A stretch of DNA of 64,000 bases from Vibrio quintilis (GTDB lineage: Bacteria; Pseudomonadota; Gammaproteobacteria; Enterobacterales; Vibrionaceae): positions 1,302,001 through 1,366,000 of the forward strand of contig NZ_AP024898.1 in the NCBI RefSeq assembly GCF_024529975.1, in the 5' to 3' direction. The notes below the pieces were generated by a model, which saw only the letters and a program-made list of their open reading frames with translations, was not told the origin of the DNA and ran no database searches. Both the position numbers and the translations under genes were made by a program. Of the stretch, positions 1 to 9,173 are shown one piece after another (position 1 is the first letter of the stretch; the number at the start of each line of letters is the position of its first letter).

Positions 1-44
1 GGGTGAGTGATTGGCTGATCACAGATAACCGGGTCAGAAACTAA
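1..44 (+). CDS. Possible 3' end of an upstream gene (partial)
   Basis: One forward frame stays open from the window edge to a TAA at 42-44 and reads as a short tail ending RVRN. The other two forward frames have stops within the first ten bases. A strong terminator begins ten bases later, as expected after a real gene end. Only 13 codons are visible, so no product can be named. Confidence 0.3.
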   Translation, partial: VSDWLITDNRVRN

Positions 45-53
45 CCTGAATAC

Positions 54-88
54 AAAAGGCGAACTGTTTGGTTCGCCTTTTGTTTTTT
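54..88. terminator. Rho-independent terminator
   Basis: A perfect 11-bp stem (54-64 with 71-81) closes a six-base loop and runs into a T-rich tract. The A-run on the left arm lets it work in both directions. It would end the gene entering from the left and could also stop leftward transcription of the toxin-immunity pair. Confidence 0.85.
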
Positions 89-249
89 ATTTTTTGTTTT
101 GATTGAATATTCGGAATGTTTATCAAAACGGGTAACTCTCAACTTTTCAAGAAGATGCGGTAGATTAGGTCGTGACGAATTCATCTGAAATGTACTGATA
201 AATGAAAGGCCCTGCTTTGTGGCTGAGCCATTCTGAAATATTATACAGA

Positions 250-840
250 TTAGCTAAAAGTGGCGTCATCATTCCATTCTGATACCCTGAAAAAGCGGCA
301 ACCAGCAGGGTTTACTGACATAATTGCTTCTTTGATACTCTCGTGAATGAGTAATATTCGAGTGCTTTCAGCGACGTTAAATATTAGCCGTTCAGGCAGT
401 TCTATCTGCTCAAGTTTTTCATCATCAAGGACCAGCTTTTTAATGCCCCAAATCCGGCCTTTTTTACCAATATCCAGTTTAGAAAGCTCTTTGTCTAAAC
501 AGCTAATGCGATTCCACACATGCATAAACCAGTAATCATGCGGTTCAACTGAAGGAGCCTCTTTGGTGTTTCTCACCTTTGCTGGCACAAGTTGAACGCC
601 ATAAATATCCATTTGTGTAAGCATATTCGCGATCCGTTGAGAAAAAACCGGAGCAGGGAGTTTATGGAAGTCTGCCCATTCAAAATTAGGTGAGATCGGT
701 TCGCGTAAACATAACCTAACAGCTCCTTGTATTTCTATAGGCCGGCCTAACCCAAAATTACCACTTGGTTCATCCCAGGCAAATAATGGGTAATTATCAT
801 TATCATCCCTTTCAATTATATAATATTCATTTTGAGGCAT
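250..840 (-). CDS. Imm11-type (DUF1629) immunity protein
   Basis: A 196-residue soluble protein without signal peptide or membrane segment. The central part (NMLTQMDIYGVQLVPA, then DYWFMHVWNRISCLD) and the later VFNVAESTRILLIHES-type segment fit the DUF1629/Imm11 family, which protects against polymorphic nuclease toxins. Its start lies one base after the stop of the AHH toxin gene, the usual toxin-first order with coupled translation. I infer that it binds and blocks that nuclease. The family call is by pattern recognition. Confidence 0.7.
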   Translation of the reverse strand: MPQNEYYIIERDDNDNYPLFAWDEPSGNFGLGRPIEIQGAVRLCLREPISPNFEWADFHKLPAPVFSQRIANMLTQMDIYGVQLVPAKVRNTKEAPSVEPHDYWFMHVWNRISCLDKELSKLDIGKKGRIWGIKKLVLDDEKLEQIELPERLIFNVAESTRILLIHESIKEAIMSVNPAGCRFFRVSEWNDDATFS

Positions 841-841
841 T

Positions 842-1936
842 TTAATGTCCTATTTTTAATGGTCCTGATTTAGGGAGAGGATTTGTGGTACCTTGTTTGG
901 CAAGTCCATGTTTGCGATCATGAGGACATGGTTTGTTCGGTTTATTAGTAATACTTTTAGTAACACCGGCACAACCAATTTGTCCATCGGCATAGTCTTT
1001 ACCATCTCTGGTTATTGTCCATTCAAACGCGTTGATTTTCTTCAGGATAAATTCACTAAAGTCATCCAGGGCCTCAACTAACTCTTTGGGTTCAGCGCAA
1101 TAATCTCCTAACTTAATTTTTTCTTTCTCTTCATCTAAGATAGAAATGATTTTTTCTACATACCTCACTCCTTCAGCCCTGCCTGCTTTATGGTTACTTC
1201 GGTGAATTGGAACATGTAATTGGCAGGCTAAATTCATATCATAAGGTAGCATGACACCATTATTTTTATGGTTAATATTGTATCTAAACATACGGCAATA
1301 TTCTTCCCAGTCATCATCCTTAAGTGATTCTGTGGGTATTAAATGGTGTGCTTCCAGTGAGAATGCTCCTGTATACCAACGGTGATTTTCTACAGGGCCG
1401 ATAATGTTTTCACGTAATGTTTGCCCGTTACCCTTATTTGTTCCTTCTTTGCCTTTTTCTATAAACTCATGATTTTTTTTGCATATGGGACATACAGGTA
1501 CATCTTCATCCTCTTTGTCAGGATCGGCTGTAGTGGCTGCTGCAGCATTTTCGTCATTTGTACTCTCTTCATCCGGAGAGATTGTGGCCGCATTTCCCAC
1601 ACTTTCATTGTTTTCCTCATGAGGAGCAGAAGTCTCCGTCGCTGGCTCTTGAGTTGATTCAGGATTATTTATCGCTGCCCGATTGAAACTATTGGGCACG
1701 CAAGGCCGGTTATCAGGTTCCTGATCCAGTTCTTTCAATCGTTCACGGGTTTGCTTTTGTAATTTTTCTGTCGTTGAGAGCTTTTCAGGCTCCGGCACTT
1801 CCGGAGCATTGGCCGGACCTGCTACCGAGCCGGACGAAAACCCGCCACGACAACCTGCGGGCATTGCATGATGTTGATTTATTTGCTGTATAAGTAAAGA
1901 GTTTGGCCGTTTTTGGTTTTGATCATACACTGACAT
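842..1936 (-). CDS. AHH-family nuclease toxin (polymorphic/T6SS-type effector)
   Basis: A 364-residue protein with three visible parts. Residues 1-145 are low-complexity, rich in Pro, Ala, Glu and Asp, and look like a delivery linker. Residues 149-155 carry CPICKKN, probably half of a zinc site. Residues 185-290 hold the nuclease domain, with AHH at 196-198 in SLEAHHLIP, followed by NNGVMLPYDMN and HVPIHRSNH, the expected later His/Asn motifs of the HNH/Endo VII-like AHH family. A further CPHDRKH follows near the C terminus. There is no signal peptide, PAAR or VgrG domain, so the export route is not shown. The immunity gene follows directly. The likely role is contact-dependent DNA or RNA cleavage in competitors. 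Confidence 0.75.
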   Translation of the reverse strand: MSVYDQNQKRPNSLLIQQINQHHAMPAGCRGGFSSGSVAGPANAPEVPEPEKLSTTEKLQKQTRERLKELDQEPDNRPCVPNSFNRAAINNPESTQEPATETSAPHEENNESVGNAATISPDEESTNDENAAAATTADPDKEDEDVPVCPICKKNHEFIEKGKEGTNKGNGQTLRENIIGPVENHRWYTGAFSLEAHHLIPTESLKDDDWEEYCRMFRYNINHKNNGVMLPYDMNLACQLHVPIHRSNHKAGRAEGVRYVEKIISILDEEKEKIKLGDYCAEPKELVEALDDFSEFILKKINAFEWTITRDGKDYADGQIGCAGVTKSITNKPNKPCPHDRKHGLAKQGTTNPLPKSGPLKIGH

Positions 1937-2189
1937 ATAGGAATTTCCTCCCTATTTTCTCTGATATCGGTTTCCTGCCGAGTCCTTAATGCTGAAACTA
2001 TTTATGTAAAACTGAGCGCACATTAACAAACCCGAGGTATATGACACTGGTTGGGTTTTTGATGTGTGATATTGATTCAATAAATCAACGGTATAGGATC
2101 GACTGATTCAAGTAAGGTGCCGGTTTATGGATGTATTGTTGAGTTGGTCAGGCGAAAGAAGTAAACAAGTTGCGAAGCCCTCAAATTGA
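1937..2189. other. Intergenic region without recognised features
   Basis: This AT-rich stretch upstream of the toxin gene should hold its promoter, but I could not pick one confidently. A weak GC hairpin followed by Ts lies near 2030-2065. No coding frame of useful length was seen. Confidence 0.4.
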
Positions 2190-2507
2190 ATTGACCAAAC
2201 ACTCAGTAATTCAAATACACTTGTTCGTTGGAAGCGGATATCTTGAACAAACACTCATAAATTTGTGGCTTTTATTGGTCATCTCATGATGAATATGAGC
2301 AAAGGTGAGAAATTTTCACAATGAAAGTTCCGGATTTGTCAGATTATGAACGCACTTACAAATCGGTCCTGCCCACGCGCGACCAAGCCAAAAAAGACGT
2401 TTGGGTTTCCTTTTGGCGTCTACCCAAAGGAGCCGGGGCGCGTTCGCTGAAGCCTCTGTAACCGAAGAAGCCATTGCGCAACAAACTACCCCTCCGAAGC
2501 TGAAAAC
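2190..2507 (+). repeat. Dispersed mosaic repeat, family A, copy 1 (diverged)
   Basis: This stretch aligns along most of its length with 8683-9105 and in its right half with 11400-11610. Shared landmarks are TTGACCAAAC/TACTCAGTAATT, CATCTCATGATG, TTACAAATCGGTCCTG, CCAAGCCAAAAAAGACG and GCGCAACAAAC. It lacks the REP-like palindrome of the other copies and carries many substitutions, so it is probably the oldest copy. It fills the gap between two leftward genes. Confidence 0.8.
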
Positions 2508-2526
2508 ACTAGCAAATTACTTGAGT

Positions 2527-3081
2527 TTAGCTTGTCGAAATTAGTGATTTATAGTTTTCAGCAACCCAGTCAGAGATTGGCTTCCGCGCATTACGTTCAA
2601 TCGTTTTTCTACCGAGAGTTCTGCGCCAGAGACGTGCCGGGACCATACATTCAGCAACTTCACCCAAAATTTGAACCGGCCTTTGGAAACATCCGCGTTT
2701 GGTAAAAAACTCTTCGGATATATATCCGGTCACACGACACAAAATCACCGTCCCCTGTTTGGTCCTTACAAATACTAAGTCTCCTGATTTCATAACCTGT
2801 AACCAGTAACGAATCGCCAAATCACAACGGCGTTTTCCAGATTGCTCCAGGTTAATTTTTTCTTCTTTCGCTAAATTTTCCTTAATTTCACGGATTTTTT
2901 TAGCCAGCTGTTTTCCATTCAGACGTAACTCTGGAAATATTTCATCTTTATGCGCCAGGGCAGTATCTAAGTCACCACAACTACCGTGTGCACTATGGAT
3001 ATATGAATAACTTTCGCTGAGATCAATTTCACGCCATCCATCTTTGTCCATTCTTAAAAACCAAATATTCATATTTGTCAT
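2527..3081 (-). CDS. Hypothetical protein, possible PUA/EVE-like reader fold
   Basis: 184 residues from the first start. A second ATG nine bases downstream (3072) is better spaced from the GAGAAG ribosome site. It has a charged helical middle (KKIREIKENLAKEE) and a beta-rich second half (GDLVFVRTKQGTVILCRVTGYI, then RPVQILGEV). That pattern recalls the PUA-like domains of EVE or modified-base-reader proteins in defence loci, but I see no diagnostic motif and no fused nuclease. It sits between a repeat and a CYTH gene. Function unknown. Confidence 0.55.
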   Translation of the reverse strand: MTNMNIWFLRMDKDGWREIDLSESYSYIHSAHGSCGDLDTALAHKDEIFPELRLNGKQLAKKIREIKENLAKEEKINLEQSGKRRCDLAIRYWLQVMKSGDLVFVRTKQGTVILCRVTGYISEEFFTKRGCFQRPVQILGEVAECMVPARLWRRTLGRKTIERNARKPISDWVAENYKSLISTS

Positions 3082-3103
3082 CTTCTCTGTTTTTTAAGCC
3101 CTG

Positions 3104-3670
3104 TCATACACCACGCTCCATCAGCATTTCCTTATACGACTTCTCCTGCAATGCGGATGGGTTCAGCCCGAATTGACCTGCCAGCGCTTCAAGCCGGGTT
3201 TTGTAGGTTGATAACATCGATTCATCGTCGGTCATTATCGCGAACTCAGCAAAGTCACCGATGCCATCCAGTGAGTCGACAGTGATGTGAAATGCTTCCA
3301 CGAAGTAGATACTGCGGATTTTTTTTGCTTTCAGGACGACTTCACAACCCATAGTTTCTAACATACTCCGGGCCTTCGAAGCATCAGTGATGTTAGTCGC
3401 CTCACACCGGTCCGGCCCCGGCCCTTTGACAATCCATAACCGGATACCTGAAGGCTCCATTGTACGAATGCAAAGACTTTTGTCCTGAGCCTGTAATGCT
3501 TTATCCGGGTAATCAAAATACCAGTCACATTCTTCATTGTCCTGAACCATGACTTCGTGAGGCATAAGACTCAGTGTTGTCAAAAAGTCTGATTTAGACC
3601 GGAGACGATACTTTAGCTCAACCTCATACTTTCCTTGAAAATGGTCGTTGCACATATGCAGATTCTTCAT
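3104..3670 (-). CDS. CYTH-domain protein (class IV adenylate cyclase-like / triphosphate-binding)
   Basis: 188 residues with the N-terminal signature YEVELKYRL, the ExExK-type strand of CYTH domains. Paired basic and acidic strands follow (CIRTMEP, WIVKGPGPDRCEA) and a late KEMLMERG helix typical of CyaB-like proteins. These form a metal-dependent tunnel that binds triphosphates, and members include class IV adenylate cyclase and thiamine triphosphatases. Substrate cannot be assigned. The gene ends 22 bases before the next leftward gene, so the two may be co-transcribed. A palindromic repeat lies just upstream. Confidence 0.75.
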   Translation of the reverse strand: MKNLHMCNDHFQGKYEVELKYRLRSKSDFLTTLSLMPHEVMVQDNEECDWYFDYPDKALQAQDKSLCIRTMEPSGIRLWIVKGPGPDRCEATNITDASKARSMLETMGCEVVLKAKKIRSIYFVEAFHITVDSLDGIGDFAEFAIMTDDESMLSTYKTRLEALAGQFGLNPSALQEKSYKEMLMERGV

Positions 3671-3728
3671 AAAAAGAAAATATTATCATATGGAACAGGT
3701 TCAAAATTTGAAGCGGCATAAAAACCCA

Positions 3729-3909
3729 TATACCCAAGCAACCTGAAGATGCATGATTCAGCGTGCAGCCGAAAGGGGCAGTTCAAAGAAAGGGAATGCA
3801 GGAATGTACCCACCTTTCAAATTCTCTTGACGCAGAAATGTGCCTTTCAGCTCACGCCCTGCGGGTGAGTTTGTCACTGAACCCTGCATCTTCAGGTTGT
3901 TTGGGTATA
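3729..3909. repeat. Palindromic repeat family B, long copy
   Basis: The stretch starts TATACCCAAGCAACCTGAAG and ends with the reverse complement of the same motif with one or two changes, enclosing about 130 bases. Its inner left part, GCGTGCAGCCGAAAGG, recurs at 25495. The inverted ends recur as short palindromes at 33537 and 35470. About 40 bases to the right, a 22-base motif (CAGGTTTGTCGTCAGCGGCT, 3952-3971) recurs at 33669. This is a MITE- or REP-like intergenic element with no coding capacity. Confidence 0.8.
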
Positions 3910-4008
3910 TCTGTTGACTGAGATTGAAAAGTTAAAAGCATTCGTGACGCAGGTTTGTCGTCAGCGGCTGACATGACTGCAAATTATAAGGAAGCACGCT
4001 CTTCTGCA

Positions 4009-4890
4009 TTAAATAACCGGAAAATGCACCAGACACACCCGTTCCACAAGCCCTTTCAACTTCACCACTTCTTGTGCCAGATAATCCAGCTCTTCAATGG
4101 TGATTTCAAAATGCTCCGAATAGCGGGCTTCGATGTAAGCGCGTTGCAGGCGGCGGAAGCTGCGGCGGTGAAGTTTATTGTCCAGCGGGAAAATCGTTTG
4201 AAACTGCGGATCGATTTGCGCACAGAGCTTACCCAGTTTCTCAATATTGTGCGATTTGGGTAAATAGTTGGTGCAGGTCAGCAGTGTGCAGGCGTATAAA
4301 TGTTCCGTTGCCTGATGAAGTTCAAAAGCTGCTTTTTTAAGGCGTAAATCGTTTCTTGTAAATTGATAAGTCGCTAAATCATCATCGGCACTGGCAATCC
4401 ACTGATCATAATGCTTTTTGGCAATCGCTTGTTTCTCTTCCTCCGTGAGTTTCCCCGGCAGCGATAATTCCTTCGGCGTGGCAGAGAAAATCTCAATCCC
4501 CTCTTCCCGGATATCTTTGAAAAAATAGTGACCCTGTTGAAGGCGTTCATTCACATCCCGGAGCGAATGCACAATCAGCCCCAGCGGTGCAGAAGTGACT
4601 TTGCGGTCGATCTCTTCCTTCGCCCGCTGCCAGACCACATCGTCTTCCACTAAATCATCGTGATTCACCACCACCAGAATATCGTAATCCGAAATATAGC
4701 CGTTGGCCGGATCATTGACCCAAGTGCCTTTGGCATGGCTGCCAAACAGAATAATTTTCAGGATCCGGAATTCCCGTTTACTCCCCTGCTTACTTTCAAT
4801 GTAATCAGCCAGCGTGTCGCGAAAAATAACCGACATGGTCTGAAGTTCATGCTGTTTGAATTCGGGAAGGTGGTCGAGGCTACTTTTCAT
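4009..4890 (-). CDS. Fused minimal nucleotidyltransferase-HEPN protein
   Basis: 293 residues. Residues 45-125 form a Pol-beta-type minimal nucleotidyltransferase: GSHAKG at 50-55 and SDYD (Asp68, Asp70) give the metal-binding pair. Residues 150-293 are helical and fit a HEPN domain (AAFELHQATEHLYACTLL, then LQRAYIEARYSEHF). In two-gene MNT/HEPN toxin-antitoxin systems the nucleotidyltransferase AMPylates the HEPN RNase. Here both are one chain, so self-modification in cis is possible. The classical HEPN Rx4-6H motif is not evident, and the domain may serve binding rather than RNase activity. A repeat copy lies directly upstream. Confidence 0.75.
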   Translation of the reverse strand: MKSSLDHLPEFKQHELQTMSVIFRDTLADYIESKQGSKREFRILKIILFGSHAKGTWVNDPANGYISDYDILVVVNHDDLVEDDVVWQRAKEEIDRKVTSAPLGLIVHSLRDVNERLQQGHYFFKDIREEGIEIFSATPKELSLPGKLTEEEKQAIAKKHYDQWIASADDDLATYQFTRNDLRLKKAAFELHQATEHLYACTLLTCTNYLPKSHNIEKLGKLCAQIDPQFQTIFPLDNKLHRRSFRRLQRAYIEARYSEHFEITIEELDYLAQEVVKLKGLVERVCLVHFPVI

Positions 4891-4996
4891 GGGTTCTGCT
4901 GGTGATAGTTCCTGAAACTGACAATAGCTTTAGTGTGGCGGGTTGCAGAGAAAAAGTCTATCTTTTTCAGGGGGATTGAAATGTCCTCAGAATTAA

Positions 4997-5177
4997 GCTT
5001 TGGTGGAATGGTATGTTGCGCTATGGGCTTCTTCGGTTTCTTTGGCTGCACCGAACGCGCCCCAGATACTCTTTCCCGGATGAAAGAGTATCCAGAAAAT
5101 CCTTTGGTGCTCGCTGACCGGACCGGTTTTGTATGCGCATCCTGCGCAGCTTTTTATGAGGGGAAACTGACAAATCC
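4997..5177 (-). repeat. Dispersed mosaic repeat, family A, copy 6 (reverse, partial)
   Basis: Read on the minus strand this matches the right-hand module of family A: CCATTCCACCRAAGC, CAAAGAAACCGAAGAAGCCC, a divergent centre, and a GGTCCGGT/GATTTGTCAG end. Its open frames are shadows of the repeat. The centre differs from other copies, suggesting drift or a patchwork origin. Confidence 0.7.
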
Positions 5178-5209
5178 ATCGTGAATTTGCCTCCTGATTT
5201 GTGGGATTT

Positions 5210-5302
5210 TTATGCAACTTCTTTGCTTTCATAGCCGGGACATGTGCCATGTTGTTGGAGTGCCTGTTCCTGCAGTTGCTTCAGTTCTACTTCTCTAGTA
5301 GG
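5210..5302 (-). pseudogene. C-terminal gene remnant
   Basis: A 30-codon reverse frame without a start reads PTREVELKQLQEQALQQHGT, then CPGYESKEVA and a stop. The amphipathic helix and clean stop look like a real protein tail, but an in-frame TAA precedes it and no upstream body exists. I do not recognise the parent family. Confidence 0.3.
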
Positions 5303-5413
5303 TTATATGAAGTACAAAAGCGACCAAAGAAGATATTTTGAACAACAAAGAGGGAAAACTCTATTCCCAGAAATCTAGTCCAGCCTACACTTAATCTTTT
5401 TTGAATGACCTCG

Positions 5414-8400
5414 CTAGGTTTTCTGATACTTCATTCTACGATTATCGAATGCAGCCATTGTACCTTCAAGCACATCGACCACTTTACTATTGATTATGCT
5501 GCACTCAATAGCTCCAGGTGTATATGTGATGTTATGACCATTTGTGCGGTCAAACTCGCAGTGGATTATCTGCTCTGCATCACAGACGACGGCAAGGTTT
5601 GGATTGTGTGTCACCATAATAATCTGTCGCTTTTGTTTTGCTTCAGTCAACACTGGTACAAGTAGACTCACAATTGTCTCATTGTCCAAGTTTTCTTCTG
5701 GTTGATCTAAGATAATGGGGGTATTTCCCTTATCAACAAGCAGATAGAAAATTAACAGTAATGCACCTCTTTGCCCAGGTGACAGCTGCCCAATTTGTGC
5801 ATCTTGGAACATTAGTGTGTATCTTGGCTCAAGGTAATTCAGACCAAAGATGAGATCATAGACTTCATTTGCTGTACGGTCTTTACGTAGAAGTGAAGCT
5901 ATGCCAACTGGGTTCTTAGATGCATCCTCTAGCTTTTGGTGCAACTCTTGAACAAATCCGATAAGAGACTCCTCTTCATTAAGATCGTGTCTATCCATTA
6001 GCTCTTTCATTGCTGACAGACTCTCTGACTTTCCTCTGAATTCCCCCGATTCTTGTTTTACGATAGAGAATAATTTGTTCGATACTTGGTCTGTTGTACT
6101 ACTCAGTTCAGCTCTAAACTGCAATTTATACTCATCACGGATCAGAGCATTATTCTGGATGAGAAATTGAACTGGCTCAAAAAGAGCCTCACGATTCGTC
6201 TTTTGCTCATAAAGAACTCTGAATATTTGGCGGGTTAAGTCCTGCCGTTGAACATGTAGTTTTTGTCTTTGAATTGGCAGTTGGTCCAGTTGGGCTTTTC
6301 TATGTTTAACACCCTCAATAGTATCTGGTTCATCCTTGGAACCCAGTAACGCTGCCTTCTTGTCCTCCCAAACTTTAAATTGCTCTTTATATTGCAGGAA
6401 TGCTTGTTGTGGCGCATTTAGTTGTGTGCTTAATGAAGCCTTCTTCTTTGTAAGATTTTGCCTTTCAGTATCAATGGATAATCGACTCTCTTTTAGTTCA
6501 TTATCACGGTTGATGATATCGCTCTCGAAATCTGAAATTGCTTTTTCATCAATTTCTAATTTGATTAGGCTTTTAACACTTAAGCCTAGAAGTCCGGCGT
6601 CAGAGTTGAACTCCGAAGCAAATTGTCTCACTGCACGTTTGACAATCTCAAAGCCTGCTCTGATGTTCTTACATGCTTTTTTCTTTGCCGCGAGCTTTGT
6701 TATTTCTTCTCGATTTGATTCTTGCTTTTGCTGAAATTCTTCAAGCATCTGTCTAATCGCTGTAAGCTGTTCAGCTACTTTTTGTTGTTCCGTGGTCAAC
6801 TCACTCGTTGGCTCTGGAACAGCTTCTGGCTCAACCTTTTTAAGTTCTTCGAGTAGCCTTTCTTTTTGAGCCAATAATTCTGCAAGTGCCTTTCGCGCTT
6901 GATCGGTCATCTGACTTTCAACAAATGCAATTTGTTCATTAACTTTGTGCAATGCGCTGCGATAGCTTTCGAGCTTGCTGCGAAGTGAACTTTCTTGCTG
7001 CTCGATAAGTTGGTCAAAATCATGAGCACCTAGACGTATAGAGTCATCAGCATGTGAGAAAATTACAGATCTTAACTCTTTCTCGAAAGCATCTGACTGG
7101 CCAGAAACATGAGCATTACACAATTCTTCAAAGTGCCCCTGTGGGATATACTTTACGAGCTCAACATTCTCAGTTGCTGGGTTTTCATTAAGATTTTTCG
7201 CGAATTCTTCGCCATCACCCCATGTTACTTTTGCATTGAAGTAACTTGCTGGCTCACCGGTTTTACCCCTGAACCGATTCTCTTTTAAGAAAGAAAAGTG
7301 ATGACTTTGTTTTGAGTTACCAAGCAGTGCTGCTATATCTGCTAATGCACTTTTACCGCTACCTTTATTACCAATGATTGCTATTAAGTCATGGTTTAGA
7401 TGTAATTTAGTTCGGTCAAGCCAAGTATCTGCAAGTTGTCTTCCTACGGATTTATTAACTTCCAGTCTTTCAATAAAACGACTTTTGTTTTCACTTACAA
7501 CCTGACGCTTTGGAGGAGTTTCTCCAATAAATGACCGCTTTGCTGGTTCTTTTATGGCTTGCTTTAATCCTTCAAATGTTGGGTTCGCTTTTATCCAAGT
7601 TGCTTTTCCTGATGGGTAATCGCCATAGCCTCGGTGATCCTTATTTTCAGGTTCACCAGTGAATCTATGAGCATCGCTACCTGAAACAGCAAGTCTGGGT
7701 TGGTTGTTTAGGGCTTTTTGAAAAGCATCGAACCACCGTTCATTCTCAGTGACTTTTACACCAGCGAACGCTGCCCATGTTGCGTAGTCTCTTGTTTCAA
7801 AGATTGGCGAGGACTTGAAAAGGGTTAATGAGTAAGCGTAATGCTCATTACGCTCGATTTCAGTAAGTCCATCGTTCGTATTGAACGACATGTAACCAAT
7901 AGCCTGCTTTTCGCTTACATTATCAATAGCGCCCTGGTAGCTTTCACATGTGACCTCAGCAATTATAGAACCAGCTTTGAGAGCCTCACTATCAACTTCA
8001 TTGACCCTCTGTTGATTTAAACCGTGGTGGCGTAACTTATCGGGTTGAGCATTTTTTGCAACTTGTATTAAGGCTGCATCAGATAACGGCTTGTTTACCA
8101 GTGCGATTTGCAGTCTGCTTTTGAAATCAACAAGTTCCTGATCAGGTGTATTGTCAGAGAAAAGAACGTGTGCATTTAGCCTTCCCCGCATCGGAGCCAT
8201 CAAACGCAATTCAATTCCAGGGAACACGGTTTTCTGAAGTCTGGGAGCATCTTCTTGCGTTAAACGATGCTTCAAGGCAAACCATCCATCAAAAGTCCAG
8301 TAATCCATAATCGCAAATACCGCTGGTTCTGCTGCATTCATTGCATGGATCATTTCATCGACTAAAGGAGCGTTTTCAGATGCACATGGATCCAGGTTAA

Positions 8401-8494
8401 ACCTTGGACCATTCCAATGGAAAGACGCTGGGGTGTGAATATGTAGATCCCACTTGCGCCATTCTGAACCACGAGGGTATTTACTACTAGCCAT
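5414..8494 (-). CDS. PHP-domain/SMC-like ATPase (TrlF family)
   Basis: 1026 residues. An N-terminal PHP phosphoesterase domain (about 1-300) shows DLHIHTPAS at 16-24 and SGSDAH near 270, both metal-site motifs. An ABC/SMC-type ATPase head follows with Walker A IGNKGSGKSAL near 371-381. A long coiled coil (about 480-780) comes next, then the signature LSPGQRG near 901 and Walker B NTPIILDQPEENLD near 929. This is the TrlF-type architecture, a Rad50-like ATPase with a predicted phosphodiesterase. I infer a DNA- or RNA-directed role in phage or plasmid defence. It stands alone, without a clear partner gene, flanked by repeats. Confidence 0.8.
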   Translation of the reverse strand: MASSKYPRGSEWRKWDLHIHTPASFHWNGPRFNLDPCASENAPLVDEMIHAMNAAEPAVFAIMDYWTFDGWFALKHRLTQEDAPRLQKTVFPGIELRLMAPMRGRLNAHVLFSDNTPDQELVDFKSRLQIALVNKPLSDAALIQVAKNAQPDKLRHHGLNQQRVNEVDSEALKAGSIIAEVTCESYQGAIDNVSEKQAIGYMSFNTNDGLTEIERNEHYAYSLTLFKSSPIFETRDYATWAAFAGVKVTENERWFDAFQKALNNQPRLAVSGSDAHRFTGEPENKDHRGYGDYPSGKATWIKANPTFEGLKQAIKEPAKRSFIGETPPKRQVVSENKSRFIERLEVNKSVGRQLADTWLDRTKLHLNHDLIAIIGNKGSGKSALADIAALLGNSKQSHHFSFLKENRFRGKTGEPASYFNAKVTWGDGEEFAKNLNENPATENVELVKYIPQGHFEELCNAHVSGQSDAFEKELRSVIFSHADDSIRLGAHDFDQLIEQQESSLRSKLESYRSALHKVNEQIAFVESQMTDQARKALAELLAQKERLLEELKKVEPEAVPEPTSELTTEQQKVAEQLTAIRQMLEEFQQKQESNREEITKLAAKKKACKNIRAGFEIVKRAVRQFASEFNSDAGLLGLSVKSLIKLEIDEKAISDFESDIINRDNELKESRLSIDTERQNLTKKKASLSTQLNAPQQAFLQYKEQFKVWEDKKAALLGSKDEPDTIEGVKHRKAQLDQLPIQRQKLHVQRQDLTRQIFRVLYEQKTNREALFEPVQFLIQNNALIRDEYKLQFRAELSSTTDQVSNKLFSIVKQESGEFRGKSESLSAMKELMDRHDLNEEESLIGFVQELHQKLEDASKNPVGIASLLRKDRTANEVYDLIFGLNYLEPRYTLMFQDAQIGQLSPGQRGALLLIFYLLVDKGNTPIILDQPEENLDNETIVSLLVPVLTEAKQKRQIIMVTHNPNLAVVCDAEQIIHCEFDRTNGHNITYTPGAIECSIINSKVVDVLEGTMAAFDNRRMKYQKT

Positions 8495-8648
8495 TTACTT
8501 TTCCTAACTTGTTAGAGAAGCAAGCAGTTAAGCCTACACCCTAATTATTATTTCACTAAAAGGGACATACACCTTACGCTCCGGTAGAAGTATAAAAATC
8601 ATTCCGATAAAAAATTTGAACATATTTATCCCTTACATAATGTCACGT

Positions 8649-9105
8649 AAAATGCCACAACTCTCCCTTCTTCAATAAATAGAATTGACCAAATACTCAG
8701 TAATTCAAATGCACTTGCTCGCTTAAAGCGGATACTTTGAACATACACACATAATTTTTATGGTTTTCATTGATCATCTCATGATAGATGTGAGCAAAGG
8801 TGAATTTGCAACGAGTTTATATCAATGATGCTTATATTCGGTATGCATTCCCACGGAGTGGGAACGAGGAGAAAAACACAGCCAAATTGATCATTGCTCA
8901 AAGGAGGAACTTTCAGGAGAAAGTTTCAGATTTGTCAGCGCAGGGACGCGCTTACAAATCGGTCCTGACCCACGCGTGACCAAGCCAAAAAAGACGTTTT
9001 TGGTTCCTTTTGGCGTCTACCAAAAGGAACTGGGGCGCGTTCGGTGCAGCCAAAGAAACCGAAGAAGCCCATCGCGCAACAAACCATTCCACTGAAGCTG
9101 AAAAC
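8649..9105 (+). repeat. Dispersed mosaic repeat, family A, copy 2 (most complete)
   Basis: About 457 bases with all modules in order. The left module matches copies 4 and 5 (ATGCCACAACTCTCCC to CTTATATTCGGTATG). A REP-like palindrome, ATTCCCAC/GTGGGAAC, follows near 8850-8870. The right module matches copy 3 almost base for base (GAGGAGAAAAACACAGCC to CCATTCCACTGAAGC). It occupies most of the gap between the TrlF gene and the Xre gene. Bases 8495-8648 show nothing else. Confidence 0.85.
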
Positions 9106-9173
9106 GAATCACTCACCCATTGAGATTTGTGGTATGTATCCCCGTTCGTTATAACCCATCACTTACCAGCCAC

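Noticed and set aside
4993..5250. Overlapping frames of 83 and 85 codons on both strands
   Set aside because: They are translations of a family A repeat copy and the remnant next to it. The same peptide pattern appears at 11446-11715 for the same reason.
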